Source: Glaciecola sp.
GTDB lineage: Bacteria > Pseudomonadota > Gammaproteobacteria > Enterobacterales > Alteromonadaceae
Direction of reading: 5' to 3'
NCBI GenBank assembly: GCA_018623155.1
Contig: JAAZVZ010000001.1
Coordinates: 62,001 to 126,000, forward strand
DNA: 64,000 nucleotides
Position numbers and translations under genes: made by a program. Positions 47,998 to 58,342 of this stretch are shown here, piece by piece. Position 1 is the stretch's first letter; the number at the start of each line of letters is the position of its first letter. A model generated the notes under the pieces. It did not search any database. It was not told the DNA's origin and worked only from the letters and a program-made list of their open reading frames with translations.

Positions 47998-49068
47998 TTA
48001 TTTAGAATCAAAACTCTCTAAGTAAGCACGGTCAGAGAAGTTAGTCCAAGCACGTGCTTTTTTGCGATACGCTTCAATCGAATCTAGGATCTTCTTCGAT
48101 TGTGGATCGGCATTCGCAAATTCAACTAATAACTTGTCGTTTTCTGCTTTAATTGCATTCATAACCTCTTCAGGGAACGAACGGATTTTAACATTAGGGT
48201 AATCCGTTTGAATGGTCGCCAAGTTAACCGCACTTTCGTGAGTCGACTGAGTGTACATATCGTAGGCAGCCAATTTCATTGCGTTGACTAAGATTTGTTG
48301 TAAATCTTCTGGTAACTTGTTGAACGCACGCTCATTCACCATGAACTGTAATTCAGTTGCTGGCTCATGCCAACCAGTGTAGTAATAAGGAGCAATCTTG
48401 TGGAAACCCATGCGTAAATCTAATGACGGGCCTACCCACTCAAGTGCATCAATGGTATTGCGTTCAAGCGCCGTATACAATTCCGCAGATGGGATGTTAG
48501 TTGGCTTAGCACCTAACTTTGCCAATACTTCACCAGCAAAACCAGGGATACGCATTTTCAGACCTTGTAAGTCTTCAATTGAATTGATTTCTTTACGGAA
48601 CCAGCCGCCCATTTGGTTACCTGTGTTACCGCCAGGGAAAGACAAAATACCGTATTTATCATACGTTTCTTTCATCAATTCCATACCACCACCATGATAG
48701 AACCACGCGTACTGTTCTGCTGTGGTCATACCGAAAGGTAATGTGGTAAAGAATAATGTGTGGATGTCTTTGCCTTTCCAATAGTAAGACGCAGAGTGAC
48801 CCATTTCATATTGACCAGATTTTACAAAATCAAAAATGCCTAGCGCTGACTTGTGCTTGTTTGAAGAATCAATACGAATGATCAAACGACCGTTTGACAT
48901 TTCTTCAACCATTTTTGCCATATTCTTAGTTGCATCACCAAAAACAGGGAAGTTTGGTCCCCATGTTTCAGCAAGTTTCCAGCGATACACTTTTTCTTTT
49001 GCCATTGCGATAGGGCTTGCTAACAAGCTCACTACCAACAAAGATTTGGCGAGTGTTTTAAAATTCAT
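47998..49068 (-). CDS. dctP: TRAP transporter substrate-binding protein (DctP/TakP-like)
   Basis: Periplasmic solute receptor of 356 residues with a Sec signal peptide ending after PIAMA (about 23). The ligand-contact Arg is in GLKMRIPG; NTGNQMGGWFRKEI and NTIDALEWVGP resemble TakP, which binds 2-oxoacids, so a monocarboxylate or 2-oxoacid ligand is likely but unproven. AAAGGAC lies upstream. Divergent from the sensor kinase at 49309. Confidence 0.9.
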   Translation of the reverse strand: MNFKTLAKSLLVVSLLASPIAMAKEKVYRWKLAETWGPNFPVFGDATKNMAKMVEEMSNGRLIIRIDSSNKHKSALGIFDFVKSGQYEMGHSASYYWKGKDIHTLFFTTLPFGMTTAEQYAWFYHGGGMELMKETYDKYGILSFPGGNTGNQMGGWFRKEINSIEDLQGLKMRIPGFAGEVLAKLGAKPTNIPSAELYTALERNTIDALEWVGPSLDLRMGFHKIAPYYYTGWHEPATELQFMVNERAFNKLPEDLQQILVNAMKLAAYDMYTQSTHESAVNLATIQTDYPNVKIRSFPEEVMNAIKAENDKLLVEFANADPQSKKILDSIEAYRKKARAWTNFSDRAYLESFDSK

Positions 49069-49144
49069 TTGTGTGTCCTTTAATGTGTTGTGCTATTAAA
49101 ATCAACATTACTGTAACAAATCTATCCAAAATACCAATTCGCAA

Positions 49145-49177
49145 AACTACCTACACTAATTAGGTAGTTCTACCTAT
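49145..49177. promoter_or_regulatory. Candidate operator of the TRAP two-component regulator
   Basis: Inverted repeat AACTACCT-N9-AGGTAGTT plus a further TACCTAT, all in the divergent gap. TACCTAT fits the TACYYMT heptamer bound by NarL-type regulators, and a NarL-family regulator is encoded at 50715. Confidence 0.5.
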
Positions 49178-49236
49178 ACATCTCCAGCTAGTTCAATTTT
49201 TAAAAGGGGTTGAGAATTATCAACTCTCCCCTAATT

Positions 49237-49250
49237 AAGACCAAGGTCTA
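49237..49250. promoter_or_regulatory. AAGACCAAGGTCTA palindromic element
   Basis: Nearly palindromic (core AGACC-AA-GGTCT) 59 bp before the kinase ATG; it matches the element at 4887-4900 at 12 of 14 positions. Confidence 0.35.
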
Positions 49251-49308
49251 GGGTAATAACGACGATATTTTGGCAAAATAACATTGTATTTACAACTCCG
49301 TAGGCATT

Positions 49309-50718
49309 ATGTTCTCTTTTCGTTATATCTGGCTAATCATCGTTCAAGTTGCGGTCACAGCGGTTTTTACCTACATCTTAGTGACACAACAATATCGGGA
49401 TTTGTCTGAGCAAAACCTAGCTTCACTCGAAACTTTTTTAATTGAACAAAAGCAACGTGAACTCAGAAACTATACCTCTCTTGCGGTCACTGCAATTGAT
49501 GATGTCTACTATGGAAATGTCTTGTCAGAGCCTGAGGCAAAGGCCCACGCTGCCCAAACTTTTACACGAATGTTATATGATGGCATAGATGGATATTTTT
49601 TCACTTACGACCAGTTTGGTACCAATATCGTTTTGCCCCATCAACCTGAGCGCATTGGCAAAAACTTTTGGGAATTGACCGACCCTGATGGCGGTAAAAC
49701 GATTCAAATCCTAATTGATTTGGCACAAAATGGCGGAGGGTTTCATTTTTATAAATGGTCTCAACCTTCCACCGAAGTGATTACCGATAAACTCAGTTAT
49801 GCGACTTACTTAGACAAATGGAATTGGATGGTAGGTACAGGTGTCTATCTTGATGATGTATATGCCCAACTCAACAAAATCCAAGGCGAAATTGATGATC
49901 AAGTACAAAACACTCGTCTGATCATACTTGCCGTAGCTATCACATCAATTATGTTAATTCTGTTTGTGGCCGTCTCTATAAGCGTAACCCAAAAACAAGA
50001 AAACGAGGCTAAAGTGTCTGCATTAGGGCAAAAAATCATTACCTCGCAAGAGGACGAACGCCGTCATATCGCAAGAGAATTACACGATGGCATTATTCAA
50101 ATGTTGGTATCAATTAAATATTCATTGAGTGCCACCAAAATGAGCTTGCGCCATGCGCTGACTGAAGAGCCACATTCGCTTACTGCTGCATCAGCAGGTT
50201 TAGATTTGACCATTGATGAAGTGCGTCGTATCTCGCATCACCTTCATCCTCAAATATTGGATGAACTAGGTTTATCAGCAGCCATTGATGCACTTGCCGA
50301 AGAATTTAGTAAGCGCACCCACATTGCGGTGACTGTGAATAAATTACAAGTCAAAAAACTTTTGTCTCCCCAACTCAATACAACACTGTACCGAACGGTA
50401 CAGGAGTGCCTTACCAATGTTGAGAAACACGCCCAAGCAAGTCATGTAGACATCAAGTTAGAAATGGCGCAAAATTGGCTCGCGTTGAAAATCCACGATA
50501 ACGGTAAGGGGTTTGATTACAGCGATACCGAAAAATTTGGTATTGGGCTAAATAACTTACAAGAAAGAGTGGATTATTACCAAGGTAAAATTGCTATCCA
50601 TTCCAATAACGAAGGCACTCGGATCGAAATCAAGATCCCACTGAGCAGTTTTGCCAAAAACTTTGCCACCATCGACCAACATACCGACGAGCCACACACC
50701 ATGGGGAAACCATCATGA
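49309..50718 (+). CDS. Cache-domain sensor histidine kinase (NarX/DegS type)
   Basis: A 469-residue membrane kinase: helix 1 (about 8-25), periplasmic single Cache domain (30-195, with YFFTYDQFGTNIVLP and WNWMVGTGVYLDDV), helix 2 (203-226), HisKA_3 dimerisation domain with H258 in ARELHDG, and a HATPase_c domain (DNGKGFD, GIGLNNLQERV). Divergent from the TRAP operon and overlapping the next regulator gene, so it probably senses the substrate imported by dctPQM. Confidence 0.92.
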   Translation: MFSFRYIWLIIVQVAVTAVFTYILVTQQYRDLSEQNLASLETFLIEQKQRELRNYTSLAVTAIDDVYYGNVLSEPEAKAHAAQTFTRMLYDGIDGYFFTYDQFGTNIVLPHQPERIGKNFWELTDPDGGKTIQILIDLAQNGGGFHFYKWSQPSTEVITDKLSYATYLDKWNWMVGTGVYLDDVYAQLNKIQGEIDDQVQNTRLIILAVAITSIMLILFVAVSISVTQKQENEAKVSALGQKIITSQEDERRHIARELHDGIIQMLVSIKYSLSATKMSLRHALTEEPHSLTAASAGLDLTIDEVRRISHHLHPQILDELGLSAAIDALAEEFSKRTHIAVTVNKLQVKKLLSPQLNTTLYRTVQECLTNVEKHAQASHVDIKLEMAQNWLALKIHDNGKGFDYSDTEKFGIGLNNLQERVDYYQGKIAIHSNNEGTRIEIKIPLSSFAKNFATIDQHTDEPHTMGKPS

Positions 50719-51347
50719 GTAAGACGATTAAAGTGTTGTTAGTAGATGACCACCCTATGGTTCGTGATGGTATCATGAGTTGTTTAGCGTTTTATGATGA
50801 TGTTGAGGTGATTGGTACTGCCAAGAATGGCATCGAGGCCATTGCTCTTATCCCCACCTTAGCTCCTAATGTGATCATGATGGATATTTCCATGCCTGAA
50901 CTCAATGGCATTGATGCTACTGAGCAAATTTTAGAAATCTCCCCTCACTCAAAAATCCTTATATTTAGTATGCACGATAATGCTGAATACATCACCAACG
51001 CAGTACAAGCCGGTGCATCGGGCTACATTCTCAAAAATACAGACGCCGAGGAGGTTTATCAGGCCATTATCCAGGTTGCTCAGGGACATCAATATTTTGG
51101 TGAAAATATTGCCAAAATTTTACTCACCAAACACACCAGTAATACAACCGCACGCCTAACTACCCGAGAACAAACCGTCTTATCTTTTCTGGCTCAAGGG
51201 CTATCGAGTAAACAAATTGCCGAACAAACTGGTATTAGTGTGCGCACGGTCGATGCACATCGTCGCAACATCAAAGCAAAGCTTCAACTTGATACCGTAG
51301 CGGAGATGATCCGCTACGCTGTTGAACACGGATTAGTCAGTCGCTAA
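50715..51347 (+). CDS. NarL/LuxR-family response regulator
   Basis: A 210-residue regulator with a receiver domain (D11/D12, phospho-acceptor D57 in MMDISMP) and a C-terminal LuxR helix-turn-helix (about 145-205, LTTREQTVLSFLAQGLSSKQIA). The ATGA overlap with the kinase stop marks them as a pair. Likely activator of the divergent TRAP genes. Convergent with fadD, 4 bp away. Confidence 0.93.
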   Translation: MSKTIKVLLVDDHPMVRDGIMSCLAFYDDVEVIGTAKNGIEAIALIPTLAPNVIMMDISMPELNGIDATEQILEISPHSKILIFSMHDNAEYITNAVQAGASGYILKNTDAEEVYQAIIQVAQGHQYFGENIAKILLTKHTSNTTARLTTREQTVLSFLAQGLSSKQIAEQTGISVRTVDAHRRNIKAKLQLDTVAEMIRYAVEHGLVSR

Positions 51348-51351
51348 GACC

Positions 51352-52926
51352 TCAACCCCGCAATTCACGGCGGAGAATTTTGCCAACCGTTGATTTTGGT
51401 AGTTCATCAATAATATTTATTTCTTTTGGTACTTTGTAGCCTGTTAGAGACTCACGACAGTGTGCTATGACGTCTTCAGCTCTAACTTCACCGTTAACAC
51501 TGATATATGCAACGACTCTCTCTTGAGTGTTTTCATCAGGTTTACCCACTACAGCCGCTTCCACAACAGCCGGATGTTTCACAAGTACATCTTCGATTTC
51601 ATTTGGATACACATTAAACCCAGACACGATGATCATGTCTTTGATGCGATCGACAATTTTGATGGCACCATCAGGTAATTTGACCCCGACATCACCCGTT
51701 TTAAAATAACCGTTTACGGTCATGACTTTGGCTGTTTCTTCTGGTCGATTCCAGTAGCCCTGCATAACTTGAGGCCCTTTCACGGCGATTTCACCCGATT
51801 CACCTTCTGCAACTGGGCGATCCTGATCATCTAGCATTTGCACATCCGTACCCACCATAGGGAATCCGACGGTGCCAATTTGTTCCTGACCTGGAATATT
51901 CAAAGAGACCACTGGAGAGGTCTCAGACAAACCATACCCTTCTGCAATCGTACAACCTGTCGTATTCAACCAGAGTTCTGCAGCAGCACCTGTTAATGCT
52001 GTACCACCAGAAGTAGTGACTTTTAATGCACTGGTATCCAGCGCTTTAAATTTTTCTTGCATACACAGACCAACAAATAGAGTATTAATGCCAGCAAATG
52101 CGGTGAATTTAAATGGGGCGATTTGATCGATAAAAGCATCCAGGTCCCGAGGATTAGGAATCAATATCGAGTGCCCACCATTACCAAAATAACTGACCAT
52201 AGATACCATTAAGGCATAGATATGATAAAGCGGTAATGGGCAAACAATAATCTCTTTTCCAGGTATAAAAGCATCACCCATACGTTCAGCAAACTGATAG
52301 TTGTTCGATAATAAGTTACCATGTGACAAGACCGCGCCTTTAGAAACGCCTGTCGTACCACCTGTGTACTGCAAAGCCGCTGTATCAGTTAATCCCAAAC
52401 TTGGACGGGGATTAAGTGTATGAGTGGCACCTTTGTCAAATACCTCGACATAACATGGATATTCGCAATCAGCAACGGCTTGACCGGTAAGAAGCTGTGG
52501 TGCCGAAGTGACAATGACATGTTCAATCCCGACGGCAGACTTAATGGCTTCGTATTTTGGTAACAAATCAGACAATATAACCAGTGCCTTTGCACCTGAG
52601 TCATTAAATTGATGTTGCATTTCGGGTGGGGTATACAACGGATTGGTACTGACAACGACAAGACCTGCTCTCATCGCACCAAAAAACGCAATTGGACTTT
52701 GAATCAAATTGGGTAACTGAATAGCAATTCGGTCACCTGGTTGAAGACCTAGTTCATGCTGTAAATAACAAGCGAATTTGTAGGACATTTTGTCCATATC
52801 AGCAAACGTTTTAGTTTGGCCAATTGCAGTAAAAGCAGGATTAGATGCATATGTTGTCAAGGTATGTTCGATAAAGTCACCCAGATTTTGGATGCCATCA
52901 GGAATGAGAGTTTGAGTCATTGACAT
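51352..52926 (-). CDS. fadD: Long-chain-fatty-acid-CoA ligase (FadD-like)
   Basis: AMP-forming acyl-CoA synthetase of 524 residues. The ATP motif YTGGTTGVSKGA, the EGYGLSETSP motif and the FACS segment GYFKTGDVG...KDMIIVSGFNVYP are intact, with the C-terminal catalytic Lys in KSTVGKILRR. Activates fatty acids for beta-oxidation. MSMTQ has two Met; the first at 52926 is used. It immediately follows the S10 operon end in gene order, which is unusual for that locus. Confidence 0.9.
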   Translation of the reverse strand: MSMTQTLIPDGIQNLGDFIEHTLTTYASNPAFTAIGQTKTFADMDKMSYKFACYLQHELGLQPGDRIAIQLPNLIQSPIAFFGAMRAGLVVVSTNPLYTPPEMQHQFNDSGAKALVILSDLLPKYEAIKSAVGIEHVIVTSAPQLLTGQAVADCEYPCYVEVFDKGATHTLNPRPSLGLTDTAALQYTGGTTGVSKGAVLSHGNLLSNNYQFAERMGDAFIPGKEIIVCPLPLYHIYALMVSMVSYFGNGGHSILIPNPRDLDAFIDQIAPFKFTAFAGINTLFVGLCMQEKFKALDTSALKVTTSGGTALTGAAAELWLNTTGCTIAEGYGLSETSPVVSLNIPGQEQIGTVGFPMVGTDVQMLDDQDRPVAEGESGEIAVKGPQVMQGYWNRPEETAKVMTVNGYFKTGDVGVKLPDGAIKIVDRIKDMIIVSGFNVYPNEIEDVLVKHPAVVEAAVVGKPDENTQERVVAYISVNGEVRAEDVIAHCRESLTGYKVPKEINIIDELPKSTVGKILRRELRG

Positions 52927-53004
52927 GTCCTATATGTTATTATTTTGTAAACAACACTAGTCTGACCTCTATACGCGTTAATTTCAAGCTTTATTACGAG
53001 CAAT

Positions 53005-53031
53005 AAAAAAGCACCCGAAGGTGCTTTTTTT
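53005..53031. terminator. Terminator after rpsQ, end of the S10 operon
   Basis: AAAAAAGCACC, CGAA loop, GGTGCTTTTTT: a strong, symmetrical terminator, 22 bp past the rpsQ stop. It ends the S10 operon here instead of continuing into the spc operon. Confidence 0.9.
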
Positions 53032-53052
53032 AAATATTTTCATGAATGAAAA

Positions 53053-53307
53053 TTAGTTAGCTTTAGTGACTACGTCAACTAACGTCCAGTTCTTTGATTT
53101 AGAAATAGGCGCTACCTCACGGATAGTGACTACATCACCTTCATTACACTGGTTGGTTTCATCATGAGCGTGTAACTTAGTAGTACGCTTGATAAACTTC
53201 CCGTAGATAGGGTGCTTAACTTTGCGCTCTACTGCAACAGTGATTGATTTATCACCTTTGTTGCTGACGACACGGCCTTGTACTGTACGGATTTTCTGTT
53301 CAGACAT
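53053..53307 (-). CDS. rpsQ: 30S ribosomal protein S17
   Basis: Primary rRNA-binding protein of the small subunit, 84 residues, OB fold ([23 protein letters not shown]). Last gene of the S10 operon. Its ATG overlaps the rpmC stop as TAATG. In most gammaproteobacteria rplN of the spc operon would follow; here a terminator does. Confidence 0.96.
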   Translation of the reverse strand: MSEQKIRTVQGRVVSNKGDKSITVAVERKVKHPIYGKFIKRTTKLHAHDETNQCNEGDVVTIREVAPISKSKNWTLVDVVTKAN

Positions 53308-53501
53308 TACTTACCAGCCTTCTTTTGAGTCAAAATAGTTTTAACACGCGCGATGTTGCGACGCACTTTTTTCAGTTGGTCAGTTTTTTCAAGCTGGCCA
53401 GTTGAATATTGCATACGCAAGTTGAACTGTTCACGCAATAAGTTTAATAACTCTGCATTTAGTTCTTCAACGCTTTTCTCTTTTAGTTCAGCTGCATTCA
53501 T
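53307..53501 (-). CDS. rpmC: 50S ribosomal protein L29
   Basis: Two-helix protein of 64 residues at the ribosome exit tunnel. The string [27 protein letters not shown] is split typically of L29. Overlaps rplP stop and rpsQ start by single bases, as TAATG. Confidence 0.95.
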   Translation of the reverse strand: MNAAELKEKSVEELNAELLNLLREQFNLRMQYSTGQLEKTDQLKKVRRNIARVKTILTQKKAGK

Positions 53502-53914
53502 TACATCACCGTCCGAGTTACAAAGGTTGTCTTGAACGGAAGTTTCGCTGCTGCTAGCGCGAATGCTTCACGCGCTAAATCTTCAGGAACACCTTCCATT
53601 TCGTATAACACACGACCTGGCTGAATTTGGCAAACCCAGTATTCAACGTTACCTTTACCTTTACCTTGACGCACTTCAAGAGGCTTCTCAGTAATTGGTT
53701 TGTCAGGGAACACACGGATCCAAATTTTGCCTTGACGCTTGACGTGACGTGTCATAGCACGACGCGCTGCTTCAATCTGACGCGCAGTCATACGACCACG
53801 ACCAACAGATTTAAGACCATAAGTACCGAAGCTGACTTTGCTTCCCGCGATCGCTAAACCACGGTTACGGCCCTTATGCATCTTACGGAATTTCATACGT
53901 TTAGGTTGTAACAT
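53501..53914 (-). CDS. rplP: 50S ribosomal protein L16
   Basis: A 137-residue large-subunit protein near the peptidyl transferase centre, with [19 protein letters not shown] at its N-terminus and [11 protein letters not shown]. The conserved Arg site for YcfD hydroxylation (near residue 81) lies in this region. Three bases after rpsC. Confidence 0.96.
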   Translation of the reverse strand: MLQPKRMKFRKMHKGRNRGLAIAGSKVSFGTYGLKSVGRGRMTARQIEAARRAMTRHVKRQGKIWIRVFPDKPITEKPLEVRQGKGKGNVEYWVCQIQPGRVLYEMEGVPEDLAREAFALAAAKLPFKTTFVTRTVM

Positions 53915-53917
53915 ATC

Positions 53918-54625
53918 TTAACCCTCTCGCTTCGCGTTGCGGCCTTTCTTCTTAGGCGCAGCAGCTGGCTTAGCCGCTTCAGTTTCAAGTGGTAAACCAC
54001 CTAATACTTCACCTTTGAAGATCCAAACTTTAACACCGATGATACCGTAAGTTGTCAATGCTTCTGATGTTGCGTAATCAATGTCTGCACGGAAAGTGTG
54101 TAGTGGTACACGACCTTCACGATACCATTCAGAACGCGCAATCTCTGCACCGCCTAAACGACCAGATACCTCAACCTTGATACCTAAGGCACCAAGACGC
54201 ATAGCGTTTTGTACCGCGCGCTTCATGGCACGACGGAACATTACACGACGCTCGAGCTGGCTTGAGATGCTATCGCCTACTAGCTGTGCATCTAATTCAG
54301 GCTTACGAACTTCTGCGATGTTGATTTGTGCTGGTACACCAGCAAGCTTAGCAACATGGTTACGAAGTTTTTCAACGTCTTCACCTTTTTTACCAATCAC
54401 AACACCTGGGCGGGCTGTGTGGATTGTCACTTTGATGCTCTTTGCAGGGCGCTCGATGACAATTTTAGATAATGACGCGTTTTTCAATTCTTTCGTCAAG
54501 TACTGACGCACTTGATGATCATTGTACAAGTTGTCAGCATATTCCGCAGTATTAGCGTACCAAGTTGAAGTCCATGGTTTGCTGATACCTAAGCGTATGC
54601 CGGTAGGATGAACTTTCTGTCCCAT
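53918..54625 (-). CDS. rpsC: 30S ribosomal protein S3
   Basis: A 235-residue small-subunit protein at the mRNA entry channel with a KH domain ([15 protein letters not shown]) and a lysine-rich C-terminal tail. Normal length. Confidence 0.96.
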   Translation of the reverse strand: MGQKVHPTGIRLGISKPWTSTWYANTAEYADNLYNDHQVRQYLTKELKNASLSKIVIERPAKSIKVTIHTARPGVVIGKKGEDVEKLRNHVAKLAGVPAQINIAEVRKPELDAQLVGDSISSQLERRVMFRRAMKRAVQNAMRLGALGIKVEVSGRLGGAEIARSEWYREGRVPLHTFRADIDYATSEALTTYGIIGVKVWIFKGEVLGGLPLETEAAKPAAAPKKKGRNAKREG

Positions 54626-54634
54626 AATCTACTC

Positions 54635-54967
54635 CTAGTTATCCGCTACAACCACAGTGATGTGACTGCTACGCTTAAAGATACGATCAGCACGACCTTT
54701 GGCACGTGGCTTGATGCGTTTCATCGTTGGACCTTCGTCGACAAATACTTTTGCGACAGTTAACTCGTCGATGTCAGCGCCTTCGTTGTGCTCGGCGTTT
54801 GCAATCGCAGACTCGAGTACTTTCTTAACTAATACAGCCGCTTTTTTGTTGCTGTAAGTCAAAACTTCTAGTGCTTTTTCAACGTGTAGACCGCGAATTT
54901 GATCTGCTACCAAACGTGCTTTCTGAGCCGAGGTACGAGCAAAACGGTGTTTAGCTAAAGCTTCCAT
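54635..54967 (-). CDS. rplV: 50S ribosomal protein L22
   Basis: A 110-residue protein whose loop lines the exit tunnel ([20 protein letters not shown]). The loop shows no macrolide-resistance insertion or deletion. Confidence 0.96.
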   Translation of the reverse strand: MEALAKHRFARTSAQKARLVADQIRGLHVEKALEVLTYSNKKAAVLVKKVLESAIANAEHNEGADIDELTVAKVFVDEGPTMKRIKPRAKGRADRIFKRSSHITVVVADN

Positions 54968-54979
54968 TTATTTCTCCTC

Positions 54980-55255
54980 TTAGCGCTTAGATTTCTTATC
55001 AGCGACGTGGCCGCGATAAGTACGCGTTGGCGCAAATTCGCCCAACTTATGGCCGACCATTTCGTCAGTGACGAACACAGGTACATGCTGGCGACCGTTA
55101 TGGACCGCAATGGTCAACCCAATCATATCTGGGATGATCATAGAACGACGTGACCAAGTTTTAATTGGCTTCTTGTCGCCTTTTTCCACTGCAGCTTCTA
55201 CCTTCTTCAGCAAGTGTAGGTCAATAAAAGGACCCTTCTTGAGAGAACGTGGCAT
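54980..55255 (-). CDS. rpsS: 30S ribosomal protein S19
   Basis: A 91-residue head protein, [19 protein letters not shown], with [16 protein letters not shown] conserved. Confidence 0.96.
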   Translation of the reverse strand: MPRSLKKGPFIDLHLLKKVEAAVEKGDKKPIKTWSRRSMIIPDMIGLTIAVHNGRQHVPVFVTDEMVGHKLGEFAPTRTYRGHVADKKSKR

Positions 55256-55270
55256 GGTGAATCCTCGCTA

Positions 55271-56095
55271 TTATTTATTGCGACGACGAACGATAAGTTT
55301 GTCGGTACGCTTGTTACTACGGGTTTTCTTACCTTTGGTAGGAACACCCCATGGAGTGACTGGATGACGACCGCCCGAAGTACGACCTTCACCACCACCG
55401 TGTGGGTGATCAACTGGGTTCATGGCAACACCACGAACAGTTGGGCGCACACCGCGCCAGCGAGATGCACCCGCTTTACCCAATGAACGAAGCATGTGCT
55501 CGGCATTGCCTACTTCACCAATAGTGGCACGGCAATCGGCTAATACTTTGCGCACTTCGCCAGAACGAAGACGTAAAGTTACATATGCTCCATCACGCGC
55601 CAAAATTTGCGCGTACTGACCAGCTGAACGTGCGATTTGCGCACCTTTACCTGGCTTCATTTCGATGGCATGTACTGTTGAACCAACTGGCACGTTACGC
55701 ATTGGTAATGCATTACCTGCTTTGATTGGTGCATCAGAACCAGATTGAATTGCATCGCCCGCTTGAACACCTTTAGGTGCCAAGATGTAACGACGCTCAC
55801 CATCTGCATACAAAACTAGTGCAATGTTTGCAGAACGGTTTGGATCATATTCTAAACGCTCGACTTTCGCAGGGATACCGTCTTTATTACGTTTAAAGTC
55901 GATAACACGATAGTGATGCTTGTGACCACCACCGATGTGACGAACTGTAATACGACCGTTGTTATTACGACCACCAGACTTACTTTTCTTCTCTAAAAGA
56001 GGAGCATAAGGTGCGCCTTTGTGTAGATCGGGATTAACGACCTGAACAACGTGACGACGACCGGCAGAAGTTGGCTTAGCTTTTAATAATGGCAT
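55271..56095 (-). CDS. rplB: 50S ribosomal protein L2
   Basis: A 274-residue protein required for subunit association and peptidyl transferase. The [22 protein letters not shown]-type segment with the functional His is present. Confidence 0.96.
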   Translation of the reverse strand: MPLLKAKPTSAGRRHVVQVVNPDLHKGAPYAPLLEKKSKSGGRNNNGRITVRHIGGGHKHHYRVIDFKRNKDGIPAKVERLEYDPNRSANIALVLYADGERRYILAPKGVQAGDAIQSGSDAPIKAGNALPMRNVPVGSTVHAIEMKPGKGAQIARSAGQYAQILARDGAYVTLRLRSGEVRKVLADCRATIGEVGNAEHMLRSLGKAGASRWRGVRPTVRGVAMNPVDHPHGGGEGRTSGGRHPVTPWGVPTKGKKTRSNKRTDKLIVRRRNK

Positions 56096-56106
56096 TTCCT
56101 AACTCC

Positions 56107-56406
56107 TTACTCACCCGCACCGACGAAGTCGATGTCTTGACCTTCTTTAAGCACAACGTAGGCTTTTTTAAAGTCATTGCGCTTGCCGAAACGCATGCCC
56201 GTCCGCTTGGTTTTACCCTTTTGGTTGACAGTGCGTACCGAGTTAACTTCTACTTCGAAAAGTTTCTCAACTGCCGCTTTGATTTCCGCTTTATTAGCGT
56301 CCGTCGCAACTTTGAAAACAACTGTATTGTTGCCTTCTGCAGCCATAGTAGACTTTTCAGAAATATGAGGTGCTAAAAGCACTTTTAATAAACGTTCTTC
56401 GTTCAT
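56107..56406 (-). CDS. rplW: 50S ribosomal protein L23
   Basis: A 99-residue exit-tunnel protein that docks trigger factor and SRP. Starts with ATGA overlap at the rplD stop. Confidence 0.96.
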   Translation of the reverse strand: MNEERLLKVLLAPHISEKSTMAAEGNNTVVFKVATDANKAEIKAAVEKLFEVEVNSVRTVNQKGKTKRTGMRFGKRNDFKKAYVVLKEGQDIDFVGAGE

Positions 56407-57008
56407 GCTAATGACTCCTCTAGTTGCTTAATCGCATCTGCTGTGATTAACACATTTTCAAAAGCGATTAGGCTTACAGGATCAATACCTTGTACATCAC
56501 GAACGTCAACTTTGTATAAGTTGCGAGAAGCCAAGAACAAGTTCTCGTCTACTTCGCTTGTCACGATTAACACATCGTTAAGGTTCAAGCCGTTTAATTT
56601 GTTCAAAAGTTCTTTAGTCTTAGGTGCTTCTACACCGAACTTTTCAACCACGATTAAACGCTCTTGACGTACTAATTCAGATAAGATGCTCTTGATCGCG
56701 CCACGATACATCTTTTTGTTAACTTTTTGCTCAAAGCTACGAGGCTTAGCAGCGAATGCGCGGCCACCGCCAACCCAAATTGGGCTACGGATAGTACCAG
56801 CACGTGCACGACCTGTACCTTTTTGACGCCATGGTTTCTTACCACCACCGCGTACTTCAGAGCGAGTCTTTTGAGCTTTAGAGCCCTGACGCGCACCAGC
56901 ACTGTATGCAACAACGACTTGATGTACTAACGCTTCGTTGAACTCACGTCCAAAGGTAGCTTCTGATACTTCAAGAGCGCTGTTTGCGTCTTTTAATGTT
57001 AATTCCAT
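56403..57008 (-). CDS. rplD: 50S ribosomal protein L4
   Basis: A 201-residue protein; in E. coli it also represses its own operon at the S10 leader. The tunnel loop [17 protein letters not shown] is intact. The attenuator-like leader at 58020-58065 suggests that control is preserved here. Confidence 0.96.
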   Translation of the reverse strand: MELTLKDANSALEVSEATFGREFNEALVHQVVVAYSAGARQGSKAQKTRSEVRGGGKKPWRQKGTGRARAGTIRSPIWVGGGRAFAAKPRSFEQKVNKKMYRGAIKSILSELVRQERLIVVEKFGVEAPKTKELLNKLNGLNLNDVLIVTSEVDENLFLASRNLYKVDVRDVQGIDPVSLIAFENVLITADAIKQLEESLA

Positions 57009-57025
57009 CAGTATACTCCTCGACG

Positions 57026-57664
57026 TTACGCTTTAACTGCTGGACGTACGATAACATCGCCGCCAGTCGCGCCAGGAACGGCACCTTTAACTAATAAAAG
57101 GTTGTTCTCAACATCCACTTTCACTAATTCTAAAGACATGGTGGTAACGCGCTTGTTGCCCATTTGACCAGCCATTTTTTTGCCTTTGAATACTTTACCT
57201 GGTGATTGGTTTTGACCAATTGAACCAGGGGCACGGTGAGACAGTGAGTTACCGTGCGTCATTCGCTGTGAACTGAAGTTCCAACGCTTAATTGCACCGG
57301 CAAAACCTTTACCTTTAGAGGTACCCGCAATATCTACTTTGCTAGTCTCGTTAAATAGTTCAACAGTAATTTCACTGCCAACTTCAAGACCTTCGCCTTC
57401 ACCTTCTGCAAGGCGGAATTCCCACAAGCCACGACCTGCTTCCACGCCAGCTTTAGCAAAATGACCTGCTTCAGCTTTGTTGACGCGGTTGGCTTTCTTA
57501 TCGCCAGCCGTCACTTGTAGTGCACGATAACCGTCAGTCTCATCAGTACGTAACTGAGTAATACGGTTTGGGGTCGCTTCGATAACGGTCACCGGAATAG
57601 ATACACCATCTTCTGTGAAGATGCGCGTCATTCCGACTTTACGACCGACTAGACCAATCGCCAT
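57026..57664 (-). CDS. rplC: 50S ribosomal protein L3
   Basis: A 212-residue assembly-initiating protein. [16 protein letters not shown] is canonical, and [20 protein letters not shown] carries the Gln methylated by PrmB in E. coli. Confidence 0.96.
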   Translation of the reverse strand: MAIGLVGRKVGMTRIFTEDGVSIPVTVIEATPNRITQLRTDETDGYRALQVTAGDKKANRVNKAEAGHFAKAGVEAGRGLWEFRLAEGEGEGLEVGSEITVELFNETSKVDIAGTSKGKGFAGAIKRWNFSSQRMTHGNSLSHRAPGSIGQNQSPGKVFKGKKMAGQMGNKRVTTMSLELVKVDVENNLLLVKGAVPGATGGDVIVRPAVKA

Positions 57665-57683
57665 TGTTATAACCCTCTTCTAT

Positions 57684-58157
<474 letters not shown>

Positions 58158-58201
58158 TTAGCTGCCTATTAACCTTACAGTCAACTGACATGTGGGCGCG
58201 A

Positions 58202-58229
58202 ATTATACTCGTGTTCGTTAATAATGCAA
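58202..58229 (-). promoter_or_regulatory. Sigma70 promoter of the S10 operon
   Basis: On the minus strand TTGCAT (58229-58224), a 16-bp spacer and TATAAT (58207-58202), about 200 bp upstream of rpsJ. Confidence 0.7.
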
Positions 58230-58342
58230 GTGTTTGTGCAAAAAACTGACCTTTCTCTCTGATTTAGCTTCCTTTTTATGTGTTTTGATAGTTTTGAACT
58301 ATGGTTAAAGTATGTTTTTGACTATTTTTACATTCACTGTGC

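Noticed and set aside
54081-54506. Antisense open frame over rpsC
   Set aside because: Lies wholly within a conserved ribosomal gene and has no start signal.
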